Below, piece by piece: positions 26,089 to 35,630 of a stretch of DNA of 64,000 bases. The DNA comes from Bacteroidota bacterium. GTDB lineage: Bacteria > Bacteroidota > Bacteroidia > Chitinophagales > Chitinophagaceae. The notes beneath the pieces are model-generated. The model did not search any database. It was not told the origin of the DNA and saw only the letters and a list, made by a program, of their open reading frames with translations. A program made the position numbers and the translations under genes. Position 1 is the first letter of the stretch; every line of letters begins with the position of its first letter. The stretch is taken from positions 158,617 to 222,616 of the forward strand of contig VBAR01000006.1 in the NCBI GenBank assembly GCA_005882315.1, given 5' to 3'.

Positions 26089-26811
26089 TTAAAACTTCCT
26101 CACCGGAGCAGAGCCGCCGCCACCGCCGCTACTTCCAGAGGAAGACGGTGATGATGAACTGCTGCTTGATGTTCTTGGTGAGGAACTACTATTATTACTG
26201 CTTCCTGAAGAAGAAGAGTTGCTGCCACCACTGAAAATATCTCTCAACACACCTCCACGAGAACTACTGTTGTTATTGTTATAGCTGCTGGTGCCGGTAT
26301 TTATTTTGGGATTGCCCGCTGCCGTTCTTACACCTGAACCTGAAGTTGTATAACCCTTATTACTAAGCAGGTTATTGTTATTATTGTAAGTATTCAGATT
26401 AAATGTTCTTGGTCTGCTGGAAGCATAATTTGATTTCGGATTAACGACTACATAATTCTGAGAATAGGGATTGTAGTAATTATTCCAGTAAGTATTCGGA
26501 CTCCATGGATTTCCCCAGTATGAACTATTATAATAGCTGTAACGGTAACGATCGAAATAGTACCAGTCATCCAGTTCATTCCAGCGATTACGGTTTTGAA
26601 CTTTCATACGCAGGTAACGATCATCGTAATAATATTCGTCGTAACGGTATTCACGATCGTTATCGTCTTCTACACGTACATACTCATCATGGTCCACAGG
26701 GCGGGCCGGTGAGTAATAAACATCATCGGGAGTTTGACCGGTTTTGTAAGCGGTGGTACAGCTGCTAAAAGCAACTGTTGCTAATGCCAGAAGTAAAATT
26801 GATGATTTCAT
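26089..26811 (-). CDS. Ser/Asn/Tyr-rich lipoprotein
   Basis: 240 residues, function unknown. The signal peptide MKSSILLLALATVAFSSC places the lipobox Cys near residue 18. The next 100 residues are rich in Tyr, Asp and Arg (DDVYYSPARPVDHDEY, RYDEYYYDDRYLRMKV) and may form a small beta domain. The C-terminal 90 residues are low-complexity Asn and Ser runs ending GGGGGSAPVRKF. The style resembles the lipoprotein at 3299-3850. The gene ends nine bases before the 102-bp repeat element. Confidence 0.72.
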   Translation of the reverse strand: MKSSILLLALATVAFSSCTTAYKTGQTPDDVYYSPARPVDHDEYVRVEDDNDREYRYDEYYYDDRYLRMKVQNRNRWNELDDWYYFDRYRYSYYNSSYWGNPWSPNTYWNNYYNPYSQNYVVVNPKSNYASSRPRTFNLNTYNNNNNLLSNKGYTTSGSGVRTAAGNPKINTGTSSYNNNNSSSRGGVLRDIFSGGSNSSSSGSSNNSSSSPRTSSSSSSSPSSSGSSGGGGGSAPVRKF

Positions 26812-27095
26812 GGCAACTGGGTTTAAGTTTTATAAATTGAAGTTACTACTTTTGCGCAACAATTAAAGATGCGCTTTCTAACAGGCACAAAGATGTTGCC
26901 ATCGGTTAAAAAATTGCGTCTCAGGCTGTTAAAGTATATCTAAAGATAGATTAGTATTTAAACGAGAGTGAGGTTACTATGTTGCCGGCTATGGTTCCCT
27001 GGTTGAGCTTTTGTTGCGACGCTCCGTTCATCTTTAGGTAACTCTGATCAGCAAATCATAATTCAAAAATTCCATCAAGGAGATGGACAAACAAA

Positions 27096-28574
27096 ATGGC
27101 AAAAGAGATTACTTCCCGGGCCCAGGATTATTCCCAATGGTATAATGACCTTGTTCTGAAAGGCGGACTCGCAGATTATTCAGCAGTTCGTGGTTGTATG
27201 GTAATAAAACCTTACGGCTATGCACTCTGGGAAAATATGAGAGATGTTTTGGATAAAATGTTCAAAGACACAGGACATGTAAATGCGTATTTCCCACTGT
27301 TCGTGCCTAAAAGTTTTTTGGAAAAAGAAGAAGGCCATGCCGAAGGATTTGCAAAGGAATGTGCTATCGTTACACACTATCGTTTGAAGAGCGATCCAAA
27401 TTCGAAAGGAAAACTTATGGTTGATCCTGATGCAAAGCTTGAGGAGGAATTAATCATTCGTCCAACGAGTGAAGCAATCATCTGGAATTCTTATAAAGAT
27501 TGGATACAAAGCTATCGTGACCTCCCGTTACTGATAAACCAATGGGCCAATGTGGTGCGTTGGGAAATGCGTACCCGGTTATTCCTTCGTACAGCTGAGT
27601 TTTTATGGCAGGAGGGACATACAGCACATGCAACTGCAGAAGAAGCAATAGTTGAAGCAAAGAAAATGCTGGATGTCTATGCTACGTTTGTTGAAGAATA
27701 TATGGCTTTACCGGTTATCAAAGGTGTGAAAACGGCAAGTGAAAGATTTGCAGGAGCTATCGATACTTATTGTATCGAGGCATTGATGCAGGATGGAAAA
27801 GCCCTGCAAGCCGGCACATCACATTTTCTTGGACAAAACTTTGCAAAAGCATTTGATGTTAAGTTCTCCAATAAAGAGAACCAACTTGAATATGTATGGG
27901 CTACAAGCTGGGGAGTAAGTACAAGGTTAGTCGGTGCTTTGGTAATGGCACATAGTGATGATGATGGGTTAATTCTTCCTCCGAAGATTGCTCCATGGCA
28001 GGTAGTGATTGTACCGATATACAAAGGCGAAGAACAAAAAGCATTGATTGATTCCAAAGTACTGCCATTGATTGACCAATTAAAATCTTTAGGCATCCGG
28101 GTGAAGTATGATGATAATGATAATGCAAGACCGGGTTGGAAATTTGCTGAGTATGAAATGAAAGGAGTGCCAGTTCGTTTGGCAATCGGTGCAAGGGATC
28201 TGGAGAATAATGTAGTGGAAGTAGCAAGACGTGATACGAAAGAAAAGAAATCTGTTTCATTAGATGGTATAGCTAATTCTGTAAAGAACCTGCTGGATGA
28301 AATACAACAGGCTATGTATAATAAAGCATTGGCACACCGTGCTGAACATATTACGAATGTTGACAGCTGGAGTGAGTTTGAAAAACTGCTGGATGATAAA
28401 GGTGGTTTTCTTGCTGCACACTGGGACGGCACTGCTGAAACTGAAGCGGAGATAAAAGAAAAGACAAAGGCAACCATTCGCTGCATTCCTTTGAACAACG
28501 CATCTGAAGAAGGCAAATGTATTCTGACAGGTAAACCTTCAACGCAAAGAGTGTTGTTTGCAAGAGCTTACTAA
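27096..28574 (+). CDS. proS: Prolyl-tRNA synthetase (archaeal/eukaryotic-like form)
   Basis: A 492-residue class II aminoacyl-tRNA synthetase charging tRNA-Pro. Motif 2 is seen around [33 protein letters not shown], and motif 3 around [20 protein letters not shown]. The anticodon-binding domain follows ([13 protein letters not shown]), and the extra C-terminal domain ends in a terminal Tyr (RVLFARAY), a feature of the archaeal/eukaryotic-type enzyme. It lacks the bacterial editing insertion. The 284-base region upstream contains a TACTTTTG at 26847-26854 but nothing else recognisable. Confidence 0.95.
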   Translation: MAKEITSRAQDYSQWYNDLVLKGGLADYSAVRGCMVIKPYGYALWENMRDVLDKMFKDTGHVNAYFPLFVPKSFLEKEEGHAEGFAKECAIVTHYRLKSDPNSKGKLMVDPDAKLEEELIIRPTSEAIIWNSYKDWIQSYRDLPLLINQWANVVRWEMRTRLFLRTAEFLWQEGHTAHATAEEAIVEAKKMLDVYATFVEEYMALPVIKGVKTASERFAGAIDTYCIEALMQDGKALQAGTSHFLGQNFAKAFDVKFSNKENQLEYVWATSWGVSTRLVGALVMAHSDDDGLILPPKIAPWQVVIVPIYKGEEQKALIDSKVLPLIDQLKSLGIRVKYDDNDNARPGWKFAEYEMKGVPVRLAIGARDLENNVVEVARRDTKEKKSVSLDGIANSVKNLLDEIQQAMYNKALAHRAEHITNVDSWSEFEKLLDDKGGFLAAHWDGTAETEAEIKEKTKATIRCIPLNNASEEGKCILTGKPSTQRVLFARAY

Positions 28575-28606
28575 ATCTTTTCAATGGATAATGAAAGTAA
28601 AGATGA

Positions 28607-28631
28607 GTTGTTTAGTGTTAAACTAAACAAC
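28607..28631. promoter_or_regulatory. Perfect 9-bp dyad at the DUF5362 promoter
   Basis: GTTGTTTAG (28607-28615), loop TGTTAAA, CTAAACAAC (28623-28631). It has no following T run, so it is a poor terminator. It overlaps the expected -33 position of the promoter at 28649-28656 and could be an operator. Confidence 0.45.
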
Positions 28632-28648
28632 GATGGTGGAGGACATAT

Positions 28649-28656
28649 TAAATTTG
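28649..28656 (+). promoter_or_regulatory. TAnnTTTG promoter element of the DUF5362 gene
   Basis: TAAATTTG, 49 bases before the ATG. Confidence 0.55.
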
Positions 28657-28705
28657 CCCGTGTACTTCGCAACTATTATTTTTATAGAAACCAAAACCGT
28701 TTATT

Positions 28706-29176
28706 ATGGAAGAAAATCAACAATCAATTTTCGGATTAAGTATTGACGATACTAACCGTGCTCATTTGTCTGAGGCTGCCAAATGGGGCCGCTTTCTCGC
28801 TATTGTAGGATTTGTTGTTTGCGTATTAATTATTTTAGCAGGGCTTTACCTTGCTTTTTCTGTTAGCGCTATGCAAAGCCAGCTCTCTGATCTTCCCTCT
28901 CAATACCGCAGCAAGTCATTTACCTCTGGTCTTAGCACAGGAATGGCCATTCTTTATATGTTTATGGCAATTGTTTACTTTTTCCCTTGCTTGTTCTTAT
29001 TCCGCTTTTCCAATGCTATGAAGCTTGCATTAGCAGGAAATGACTCGGGACAACTGACGGAGAGTTTCAAAAATCTGAAGGTAATGTTCCGCTATGTGGG
29101 TATTATTACAATCATTCTACTCAGTATTTATCTTCTGGCATTTGTGCTAGGGGTATTAACAGCTTCGACCATGTGA
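28706..29176 (+). CDS. DUF5362 family membrane protein
   Basis: 156 residues. A short hydrophilic N-terminus (MEENQQSIFGLSIDDTNRAH) precedes the first membrane helix, FLAIVGFVVCVLIILAGLYLAF. A second helix lies around MAILYMFMAIVYFFPCLFLF, and a third at the C-terminus (IITIILLSIYLLAFVLGVL). Between them is the amphipathic segment LFRFSNAMKLALAGNDSGQL. The layout matches the small Bacteroidota DUF5362 proteins, whose function is not known. It has its own promoter and terminator. Confidence 0.75.
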   Translation: MEENQQSIFGLSIDDTNRAHLSEAAKWGRFLAIVGFVVCVLIILAGLYLAFSVSAMQSQLSDLPSQYRSKSFTSGLSTGMAILYMFMAIVYFFPCLFLFRFSNAMKLALAGNDSGQLTESFKNLKVMFRYVGIITIILLSIYLLAFVLGVLTASTM

Positions 29177-29196
29177 TTATAAATTTTCTAAAAGCT

Positions 29197-29225
29197 AAAT
29201 GCTCCTTTAATTGGGGCATTTTTAT
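29197..29225 (+). terminator. Terminator of the DUF5362 gene
   Basis: AAATGCTCC / GGGGCATTT hairpin (one G-U pair) followed by TTATTTT. It overlaps the end of the facing RDD gene. Confidence 0.85.
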
Positions 29226-30040
29226 TTTGTGCTTAAATAATTGTAATCTTTCAATGCAGTTTCCAGGAAATCAAAAGGTGAAAGTGCCGTTTTGATATTG
29301 AGATGGTTCTTTATTTTATCGGCAGCATTAGCGGCCAAATTAAAATCGCCTTTCTTACGGGAAGTGTCCAGTATACTTTTAATAGCGTTAATATCCTTAT
29401 CACCCAGCTTCATAATTTCAGGGAAAACAGGAATGTAACTATCGGCTACTTCCTGGAAAACGGTGTCTTCAATATCTGCCTTTGTATTAATTCTTATCAC
29501 AATTGTTCTTGCAAGTATATCACCGATACGTTGCCCTTTTTTTGAAGAAACGATAAGAATAATATCGGTGATAAGAAATGCCAACGCAGCAAGGATGATA
29601 AAGGCTGATTGAGCATTCCCGAACCAGAAAGGGCTGGTAACGAGTGTAGCGATAATAAAAATGATCCACACATCAGAAATGCGAAGCAGCCAACGTATGA
29701 GATACTGACTGATGCCGGGCCGGCCACCGTTTTCATCCACTACCCGCAACCGCATGATGCGTTTGCCGATACTTTGTCCGTTCATGGTTATTTCAAACAC
29801 AACATGATAAAGAAGGATCGGTAAAAATAAAAGGATGCTAAGAGCAATTATATTGAAGTTTGATCCCTCATCAAAAAAATCACCACTGCTAACAATAGAT
29901 TCAAGAATTTTCAGGGCAATACGGAAATAGAAAAACTCGATCAGTACATCTATCAACAGGGCAAATAACCGGCGGTAGAACTCGGGTATTTCAAATTCAA
30001 GGTCAATGTTAAAATTAGTAGGTATTTTCAGTACCGCCAT
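29222..30040 (-). CDS. RDD family membrane protein
   Basis: 272 residues. The RDD domain begins with FYRRLFALLIDVLIEFFYF, carrying the conserved Arg and Asp of the first helix. A second helix (IALSILLFLPILLYHVVFE) leads into the conserved NGQSIGKRIMRLRVVDENGG loop and two more membrane helices. The C-terminal third is soluble. It is divergently transcribed from the SpoIIM-like gene, 98 bases apart; RDD proteins are frequently encoded with SpoIIM/DUF4129/MoxR/DUF58 genes, so it belongs to that module. Confidence 0.88.
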   Translation of the reverse strand: MAVLKIPTNFNIDLEFEIPEFYRRLFALLIDVLIEFFYFRIALKILESIVSSGDFFDEGSNFNIIALSILLFLPILLYHVVFEITMNGQSIGKRIMRLRVVDENGGRPGISQYLIRWLLRISDVWIIFIIATLVTSPFWFGNAQSAFIILAALAFLITDIILIVSSKKGQRIGDILARTIVIRINTKADIEDTVFQEVADSYIPVFPEIMKLGDKDINAIKSILDTSRKKGDFNLAANAADKIKNHLNIKTALSPFDFLETALKDYNYLSTK

Positions 30041-30138
30041 TGAAGTTTATTTCTGCCGGTAAATTAAGATTTTATTTTTCAAATCACTCAGCCTGTGTTT
30101 ATAAAAATATTATTTTACACCGCAGCAGCTGTTGTAAT

Positions 30139-31107
30139 ATGCGTGAAGCACTTTTTATAAAAAAAAATAAAGACCGCTGGGTTAAAAACCAGCAAATGCC
30201 ACCCGACGACCCGGATGAAATGGCAAAAGAATTTACCCAATTGGTAGATGATCTTGCGTATGCCAAAACATTTTATCCATCCGGTAAAGTGACAAAATAC
30301 ATTAATACCGAAGCTTCAAAAATTTATCTTAGTATTTATAAGAACCGGAAAGAAGAATCTAACCGGATCGCCACATTCTGGAAAAAAGACCTGCCACTTG
30401 TTATCCGCAAGCATCATGGAGTTATACTTTTTACGTTTGCGATCTTCCTTATTTTTTTTATTATCGGCTATTTTACTTCAAAGCAGGATGAGGAACTGGT
30501 GAGAAATATGTTTGGCGATAATTATGTAAATGAAACTGTCAGCAATATTGAAAAAGGAAATCCATTTGGTATTTATGAAGGCGGTAATCCATTTTCCATG
30601 TGGCTTTATATCATGGTTAATAATATTCGTGTAATGCTGCTGGGTTATACTTCAGGTTTATTCTGTGGCGTGCCAACCACTATTATTCTTGCAAACAATG
30701 CAGGAATGGTAGGTGTGTTTGACCAGATGTTTGCGGCACAAGGATTAGGCATTAATTTCTGGATCGTTGTTTTCGTTCATGGAACATTGGAAATAACAGC
30801 ATTGATAATCGGCGCTGCGGCAGGGATCATTCTGGGCAAGAGTTTTTTATTTCCCGGTACTATCCGCCGTTGGGATGCATTTAAGAATGGTGCTAAAGAC
30901 AGTATAAAAATAATTGTTGGCTTGCTGCCGGTGCTGGCACTTGCTGCTTTTTTTGAAAGTTTTATCACAAGGCTTTATAATGATATATCTGTTTTTACTA
31001 CACTGGTATTCGGATTATCAGTGCTGTTTGTTATCTGGTATTTCATTCTCTATCCTATCAGGGTACAAAAAAAATTATCGGTGAAATTAAACGAGGAGGA
31101 GGTATAG
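30139..31107 (+). CDS. SpoIIM-like (stage II sporulation protein M family) membrane protein
   Basis: About 322 residues. A soluble N-terminus (MREALFIKKNKDRW, then helices with EMAKEFTQLVDDLAYAKTFY) is followed by five or six membrane helices: VILFTFAIFLIFFIIGYF, NIRVMLLGYTSGLFCGVPTT, FWIVVFVHGTLEITALIIGA and others. This is the membrane family named after a Bacillus protein; in non-sporulating Bacteroidota its role is unknown. ATG 30139 is chosen because it gives the family's usual start. The stop overlaps the GTG start of the next gene. Confidence 0.87.
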   Translation: MREALFIKKNKDRWVKNQQMPPDDPDEMAKEFTQLVDDLAYAKTFYPSGKVTKYINTEASKIYLSIYKNRKEESNRIATFWKKDLPLVIRKHHGVILFTFAIFLIFFIIGYFTSKQDEELVRNMFGDNYVNETVSNIEKGNPFGIYEGGNPFSMWLYIMVNNIRVMLLGYTSGLFCGVPTTIILANNAGMVGVFDQMFAAQGLGINFWIVVFVHGTLEITALIIGAAAGIILGKSFLFPGTIRRWDAFKNGAKDSIKIIVGLLPVLALAAFFESFITRLYNDISVFTTLVFGLSVLFVIWYFILYPIRVQKKLSVKLNEEEV

Positions 31108-31958
31108 TGCTGCTGCTAAAATATCCGCAATACACAAAGAGGATCAAAGTTTGCCTGTTGCTGCTTTTATTGGGAGCAATAGTAATTCCATCTTATGCGC
31201 AATCTCAAGATGATACAACTGTCACGAATACAGAAGTAATTATAGGAGATCCCAACCAGGATTCTGCAGAAAATTTACTGGATGAATATGCGCCAGATGA
31301 GGAATCACAAGAGGGTAAGCAAAAGTTTGAAAAAAAGAGTGCATTTGATTTTTTAACTGACAGTTTGGTAAAAAGAAAGATTCCTGAAAATGAAATAAAA
31401 AAAATACAGCAAGACGAAGATTTCTGGTATGCTAATCAAATTTTCAAAAAGGGAAAAGATAACGAGGAAGAGGATGTAGAAGTCTCCTGGATGCAGGCAG
31501 GCTGGTTTAAAACCTTATTGTGGCTTGTAATTATAGGTGGTTTTGCTGTTGCTATTATAATGTTTCTTTCAGGCAGTAATATTCGCTTGTTCCGGAAAAA
31601 AATAAATGTCTTCGCGGATGAAAAACAGGATGAAGAAACGGAAGATATTTTTGAAATAAACTATCGGGACAGGATTGATAAAGCAGTACGGGAAGGTAAT
31701 TACAGGTTGGCCGTACGATTGATGTTCTTACAAATGCTGAAAACAATGTCAGGTAGAAATATCATTCAGTATAAGCAGGATCGTACCAATTTTGATTACC
31801 TGCTTCAGCTTCGTAATACAAAGCATTATCATGATTTTTTCAAACTCACCAGAGACTATGAATACACATGGTATGGCAATTTTCCTGTGAATGATGAAGC
31901 CTGGCGGCTGATAAAAAATGATTTTGAAAAATTTAATAATACGATCTCTCTGAGATGA
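31107..31958 (+). CDS. DUF4129 domain membrane protein
   Basis: 283 residues starting at GTG, which overlaps the previous stop and is preceded by a good AGGAGG. A signal peptide (RIKVCLLLLLLGAIVIPSYAQ) leads to an acidic linker, then one membrane helix (TLLWLVIIGGFAVAIIMFLSG) and the cytoplasmic DUF4129 domain with INYRDRIDKAVREGNYRLAV and the terminal TRDYEYTWYGNFPVNDEAW. The domain is related to part of protein-glutamine transglutaminase-linked proteins but has no assigned activity. It ends with a 4-base overlap with the next gene. Confidence 0.85.
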   Translation: MLLLKYPQYTKRIKVCLLLLLLGAIVIPSYAQSQDDTTVTNTEVIIGDPNQDSAENLLDEYAPDEESQEGKQKFEKKSAFDFLTDSLVKRKIPENEIKKIQQDEDFWYANQIFKKGKDNEEEDVEVSWMQAGWFKTLLWLVIIGGFAVAIIMFLSGSNIRLFRKKINVFADEKQDEETEDIFEINYRDRIDKAVREGNYRLAVRLMFLQMLKTMSGRNIIQYKQDRTNFDYLLQLRNTKHYHDFFKLTRDYEYTWYGNFPVNDEAWRLIKNDFEKFNNTISLR

Positions 31959-33181
31959 AGTTGAAAACTCCTTATATCATCCTTTTGATTGTGTTGGCTA
32001 CTGCTATTGGTATGATTATTTTTGGAAAGCCTGCTACACGGAAATTTAATGATAAGCTCAGCTTTCGCATAAAAGATAAAATACCGTATGGTTATTGGGT
32101 AGCTTATAATAATTTAAAACATCTTTTCCCGGTAGCAGGTATCAGCACTGATAAGAAAGAACCCGGCTACTGGGATTCACTTTCTGTATATGACAGTAAG
32201 CAGGCATTGCTTATTTTCTCTCCCTATTTTTATCCGAATCATGACGAGCTGGATAAGCTTATGAATTTTGTAAAAAATGGGAATGATGTTTTTATCAGCA
32301 GTATTTTTCTGAATGAAATAGCGCAGGATCAGTTTGGCATCAATTCATCTTATTATGATTATTCATACCTCCGCGCCGGACGTCCGGATGATGATACATT
32401 AAGATTATCATTACAAACTGATGCAACACAGCAAAAAGAAAACTATCAATATCCCGGTAGAAGAGTTGCTACCTTCATGAGTGAAACAAACCAGGATGTT
32501 ACTTATATATTAGGCCGCGATGATCTTAACCGACCCAATTTTATACGACTAAAATCAGGTAAGGGAAATTTTTACATTCATACAGCGCCGCTTGCTTTCA
32601 GTAATTATTTCCTGTTACACAAAAGCAATATTCATTATTATGAGTCGGCGCTTTCATATTTGCCTAAGGACGCAAAGCAGGTGGTATGGGATGAGTATTA
32701 TCTTTTCAAGCGCAATAACAATCCCGATGAGGACCAGGATAAAAAAGGCTTTATGAGTGTATTGCTCGGGTTTAAAGAATTCAGGTGGGCATTTATTGCA
32801 GCATTGATCCTGTTGCTGCTTTATGTATTGAATGAAATGCGTCGTAAGCAGCGGCATATACCAATTATGAAAAGGCCGGTAAACGATTCACTTGAATTTG
32901 TCAAAACGATTGGCCGCTTATATTTTGAAAAAGCAGATCATCGGAATCTTTGCCGAAAGATGTCAGGTTATTTCCTGGATTATATTCGTACACGATATAA
33001 TATTCCAGTTGCAAACAGGAACGAAGAATTTATTAATGTAGTAAGTTATAAAACAGGATATCCGGCAGAAGATCTCAGAACTATTGTAAACTTTATTAAT
33101 AATATTGAAAGTGTTAGCATATCCGATTCACAACTTAAAAATTTTCACCGGAATCTTGAAGATTTTTATTCAAAAACTTAA
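31955..33181 (+). CDS. DUF4350 domain membrane protein
   Basis: 408 residues. An N-terminal membrane anchor (PYIILLIVLATAIGMIIFG) is followed by the extracytoplasmic DUF4350 domain, which looks like a glutamine-amidotransferase-like fold without obvious catalytic residues: WDSLSVYDSKQALLIFSPYF, then DELDKLMNFVKNGNDVFIS. A second membrane helix (RWAFIAALILLLLYVLNEMR) precedes a helical cytoplasmic tail. It overlaps DUF4129 by four bases and lies 34 bases before moxR, fitting the conserved module. Confidence 0.82.
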   Translation: MKLKTPYIILLIVLATAIGMIIFGKPATRKFNDKLSFRIKDKIPYGYWVAYNNLKHLFPVAGISTDKKEPGYWDSLSVYDSKQALLIFSPYFYPNHDELDKLMNFVKNGNDVFISSIFLNEIAQDQFGINSSYYDYSYLRAGRPDDDTLRLSLQTDATQQKENYQYPGRRVATFMSETNQDVTYILGRDDLNRPNFIRLKSGKGNFYIHTAPLAFSNYFLLHKSNIHYYESALSYLPKDAKQVVWDEYYLFKRNNNPDEDQDKKGFMSVLLGFKEFRWAFIAALILLLLYVLNEMRRKQRHIPIMKRPVNDSLEFVKTIGRLYFEKADHRNLCRKMSGYFLDYIRTRYNIPVANRNEEFINVVSYKTGYPAEDLRTIVNFINNIESVSISDSQLKNFHRNLEDFYSKT

Positions 33182-33215
33182 TTATTAAACACACTAAAAC
33201 AACAAACCAAGTAAT

Positions 33216-34196
33216 ATGGATGATCCGCAAATATTTCAGCAACGCACCGATCTTTCGGCTTTGAACAACGCAGTTGGGTCTATTTATTCTGAAATACGAA
33301 AAGTGATCGTTGGACAGGACGAAATGATCCGGTTGATATTAACTGCGCTGCTGGCAGACGGGCATGTGCTGATAGAAGGTGTGCCGGGTGTAGCAAAAAC
33401 ATTAACTGCTAAACTGGTCGCAAAAAGTGTTGATGTCGGTTTTAACCGCATTCAGTTTACACCTGACCTGATGCCAAGCGATGTGTTAGGTACACCGGTT
33501 TTCAATCCCCGTGAAGCTAGTTTTGAATTTAAGAAAGGCCCTGTATTCAATAATCTTGTTTTAGTGGATGAGATAAACCGTGCCCCTGCAAAAACACAAT
33601 CCGCATTGCTGGAGATAATGGAAGAACGGCAGGCTTCTGTGGATGGCAAAACATACCTGATGGCAAATCCATTTATGGTGCTGGCTACACAAAATCCTGT
33701 AGAGCATGAAGGAACTTATCGTTTGCCTGAAGCACAATTAGATCGTTTCCTTTTTAAAATACTGGTTCCTTATCCAAGTGAACAGGAAGAAATAACTATA
33801 CTCACACAGTTTCATCGGATGGGAAATACACCTGCACAGGATATGATAAAACCCGCCATTACGGGTCAGCAGGTAATCGCATTACGGCAACAGGTAAAAA
33901 CATTGTTGATCGAGGAACGTTTGTTGCAGTTTATCGGGAAACTGATACACTTGACAAGAAATCACAAATCAATTTATTTGGGTGCATCGCCGAGGGCATC
34001 ACTGGCAATAATGAATGCATCAAAAGCAACTGCGGCTATGCAAGGACGGGATTTTGTAACGCCTGAAGATATTATCAATGTAGCTACACCCGTGCTACGT
34101 CATCGCATCATTCTTGCACCAGATAAAGAAATGGAAGGAATAACAGAAGATGAAGTTATAAGACAGATCATACAAGGAATGGAAGTGCCGAGGTAA
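33216..34196 (+). CDS. MoxR family AAA+ ATPase
   Basis: 326 residues. Walker A is GVPGVAKTLTAKL (about residue 49); Walker B is LVLVDEINRAPAKTQSALLE; the following EERQASVDGKTY and the PVEHEGTYRLPEAQLDRFLF sensor-2 region are classic MoxR. MoxR ATPases act as chaperones with VWA or DUF58 partners; here the DUF58 gene is next, 43 bases downstream. The target is unknown. Confidence 0.94.
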   Translation: MDDPQIFQQRTDLSALNNAVGSIYSEIRKVIVGQDEMIRLILTALLADGHVLIEGVPGVAKTLTAKLVAKSVDVGFNRIQFTPDLMPSDVLGTPVFNPREASFEFKKGPVFNNLVLVDEINRAPAKTQSALLEIMEERQASVDGKTYLMANPFMVLATQNPVEHEGTYRLPEAQLDRFLFKILVPYPSEQEEITILTQFHRMGNTPAQDMIKPAITGQQVIALRQQVKTLLIEERLLQFIGKLIHLTRNHKSIYLGASPRASLAIMNASKATAAMQGRDFVTPEDIINVATPVLRHRIILAPDKEMEGITEDEVIRQIIQGMEVPR

Positions 34197-34239
34197 GAAT
34201 CATCAGTCAATACAATTTATCAATCTAACAACCGGCTCA

Positions 34240-35565
34240 TTGCATAATTCATTTTTTTTAAACAGGATCGTTTTTCTCATCGGCCTTTCCGGCGTGATGG
34301 TTTTTGTGCTGAGTTATTTCTTTCCTCAGTTTTTTCAGTTAGGATCGATCGTATTTCTATTACTGGCTATTGCAGTTGTAGTTGATACGATACTTTGCTA
34401 TTCGAATAAAAAAGGAATAGTAGCTTCAAGAAAGCTGACTGAACGTTTTAGTTTAGGTGATGAAAATAAAGTATACCTGCAACTGAAAAATAATTATGTA
34501 TTCCCCGCACAAATAAGTGTGATTGATGAATTGCCTGTTCAATTCCAGGACAGGAACTGGATACGCAAGTTAAAGGTCCCCGGCAATTCATCTGAGCAGA
34601 TCATGTACACATTGCGGCCTGTAAGTCGTGGTGAGTATGTTTTTGGAAGTATTAATGTATTTGTGAATGGCCCGTTACAGTTAGTGAAAAGAAAATTTTC
34701 CTTCAAAGCAGAGGAAGTCGTAAAAGTCTATCCTTCCTATATACAAATGCGGCGTTTTCAACTTGTGGCTGTTAGCAACCGGGTACAGGAAACAGGGGTG
34801 AAGCGGATGCGAAAGTTGGGACATAGTATGGAATTTGAACAGATAAAAGAATATGTAAGAGGAGATGATTTCAGAACGATCAATTGGAAGGCCACTGCGA
34901 GAAAAGGTGACCTGATGGTAAATAACTATACCGATGAAAGAAGTCAACAGATCTATTGTGTGATAAATAAAGGACGTCTGATGAAAATGCCTTTTGAGGG
35001 ATTGTCATTACTAGATTATGCGATCAACTCTTCACTGGTATTAAGCAGTGTGGCTTTGGCAAAACAGGACAAAGCAGGTTTGATAACCTTTGCTGAAAAT
35101 CTTGACACATTTATACAAGCAGATAAGAAACCTACGCAGATCAATAAGATACTTGAGACATTATATAATCAGCAAACCCGTTATCTCGAACAGGATTTTG
35201 AAAAACTATATGCCGTGATCCGCAACCGGATCACTAACCGTAGCTTGCTCGTACTATTCACTAATTTTGAAAGTATGGAAGGATTGCAGCGCAATATAGC
35301 GGCGCTGAAAAAAATTGCAGAGCATCACCTGCTGCTGGTTATATTTTTTGAAAATACAGAGCTAAAATCTATTGAAAAGAAAAAAGCTGGCTCTACCGAA
35401 GAAATTTACATAAAAACCATTGCAGAGAAATTTAATTTTGAAAAAAGACTGATGGTAAAAGAATTGCACAAACATGGTATTGCCTCTATCCTTACTCCGC
35501 CTCAAAATCTTTCCGTTAATACTGTGAATAAATACCTTGAGTTAAAGAACAGGATGTCTATCTGA
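34240..35565 (+). CDS. DUF58 domain protein
   Basis: 441 residues. Two N-terminal membrane helices (FLIGLSGVMVFVLSYFF and LGSIVFLLLAIAVVVDTILC) precede a beta-rich segment. The DUF58 signature follows in YVRGDDFRTINWKATARKGDLMV (about residue 205), leading into a VWA-like fold. The best start is a TTG at 34240, since no ATG lies at the right place; the next Met is inside the first membrane helix. DUF58 proteins work with MoxR ATPases. Confidence 0.88.
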   Translation: MHNSFFLNRIVFLIGLSGVMVFVLSYFFPQFFQLGSIVFLLLAIAVVVDTILCYSNKKGIVASRKLTERFSLGDENKVYLQLKNNYVFPAQISVIDELPVQFQDRNWIRKLKVPGNSSEQIMYTLRPVSRGEYVFGSINVFVNGPLQLVKRKFSFKAEEVVKVYPSYIQMRRFQLVAVSNRVQETGVKRMRKLGHSMEFEQIKEYVRGDDFRTINWKATARKGDLMVNNYTDERSQQIYCVINKGRLMKMPFEGLSLLDYAINSSLVLSSVALAKQDKAGLITFAENLDTFIQADKKPTQINKILETLYNQQTRYLEQDFEKLYAVIRNRITNRSLLVLFTNFESMEGLQRNIAALKKIAEHHLLLVIFFENTELKSIEKKKAGSTEEIYIKTIAEKFNFEKRLMVKELHKHGIASILTPPQNLSVNTVNKYLELKNRMSI

Positions 35566-35566
35566 T

Positions 35567-35628
35567 GTTTAAAGTTTAAGGTTTGATGTTAAATGTTAAC
35601 TTTAAACTTTAAACTTTAAACCTTAAAC
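35567..35628. repeat. Inverted heptanucleotide array upstream of truB
   Basis: Four seven-base units (GTTTAAA, GTTTAAG, GTTTGAT, GTTAAAT), the palindromic hinge GTTAAC, then four inverted units (TTTAAAC three times, CTTAAAC). The array fills the gap between the DUF58 stop and truB, ending two bases before the truB ATG. Confidence 0.9.
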
Positions 35629-35630
35629 GG

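Noticed and set aside
26855..27095. T-box or other riboswitch before proS
   Set aside because: The leader is long but no T-box sequence or specifier stem could be found by eye.
27767..28516. 249-codon frame antisense to proS
   Set aside because: Lies wholly within the well-supported prolyl-tRNA synthetase gene; Ser/Ala-rich composition is typical of an antisense frame.
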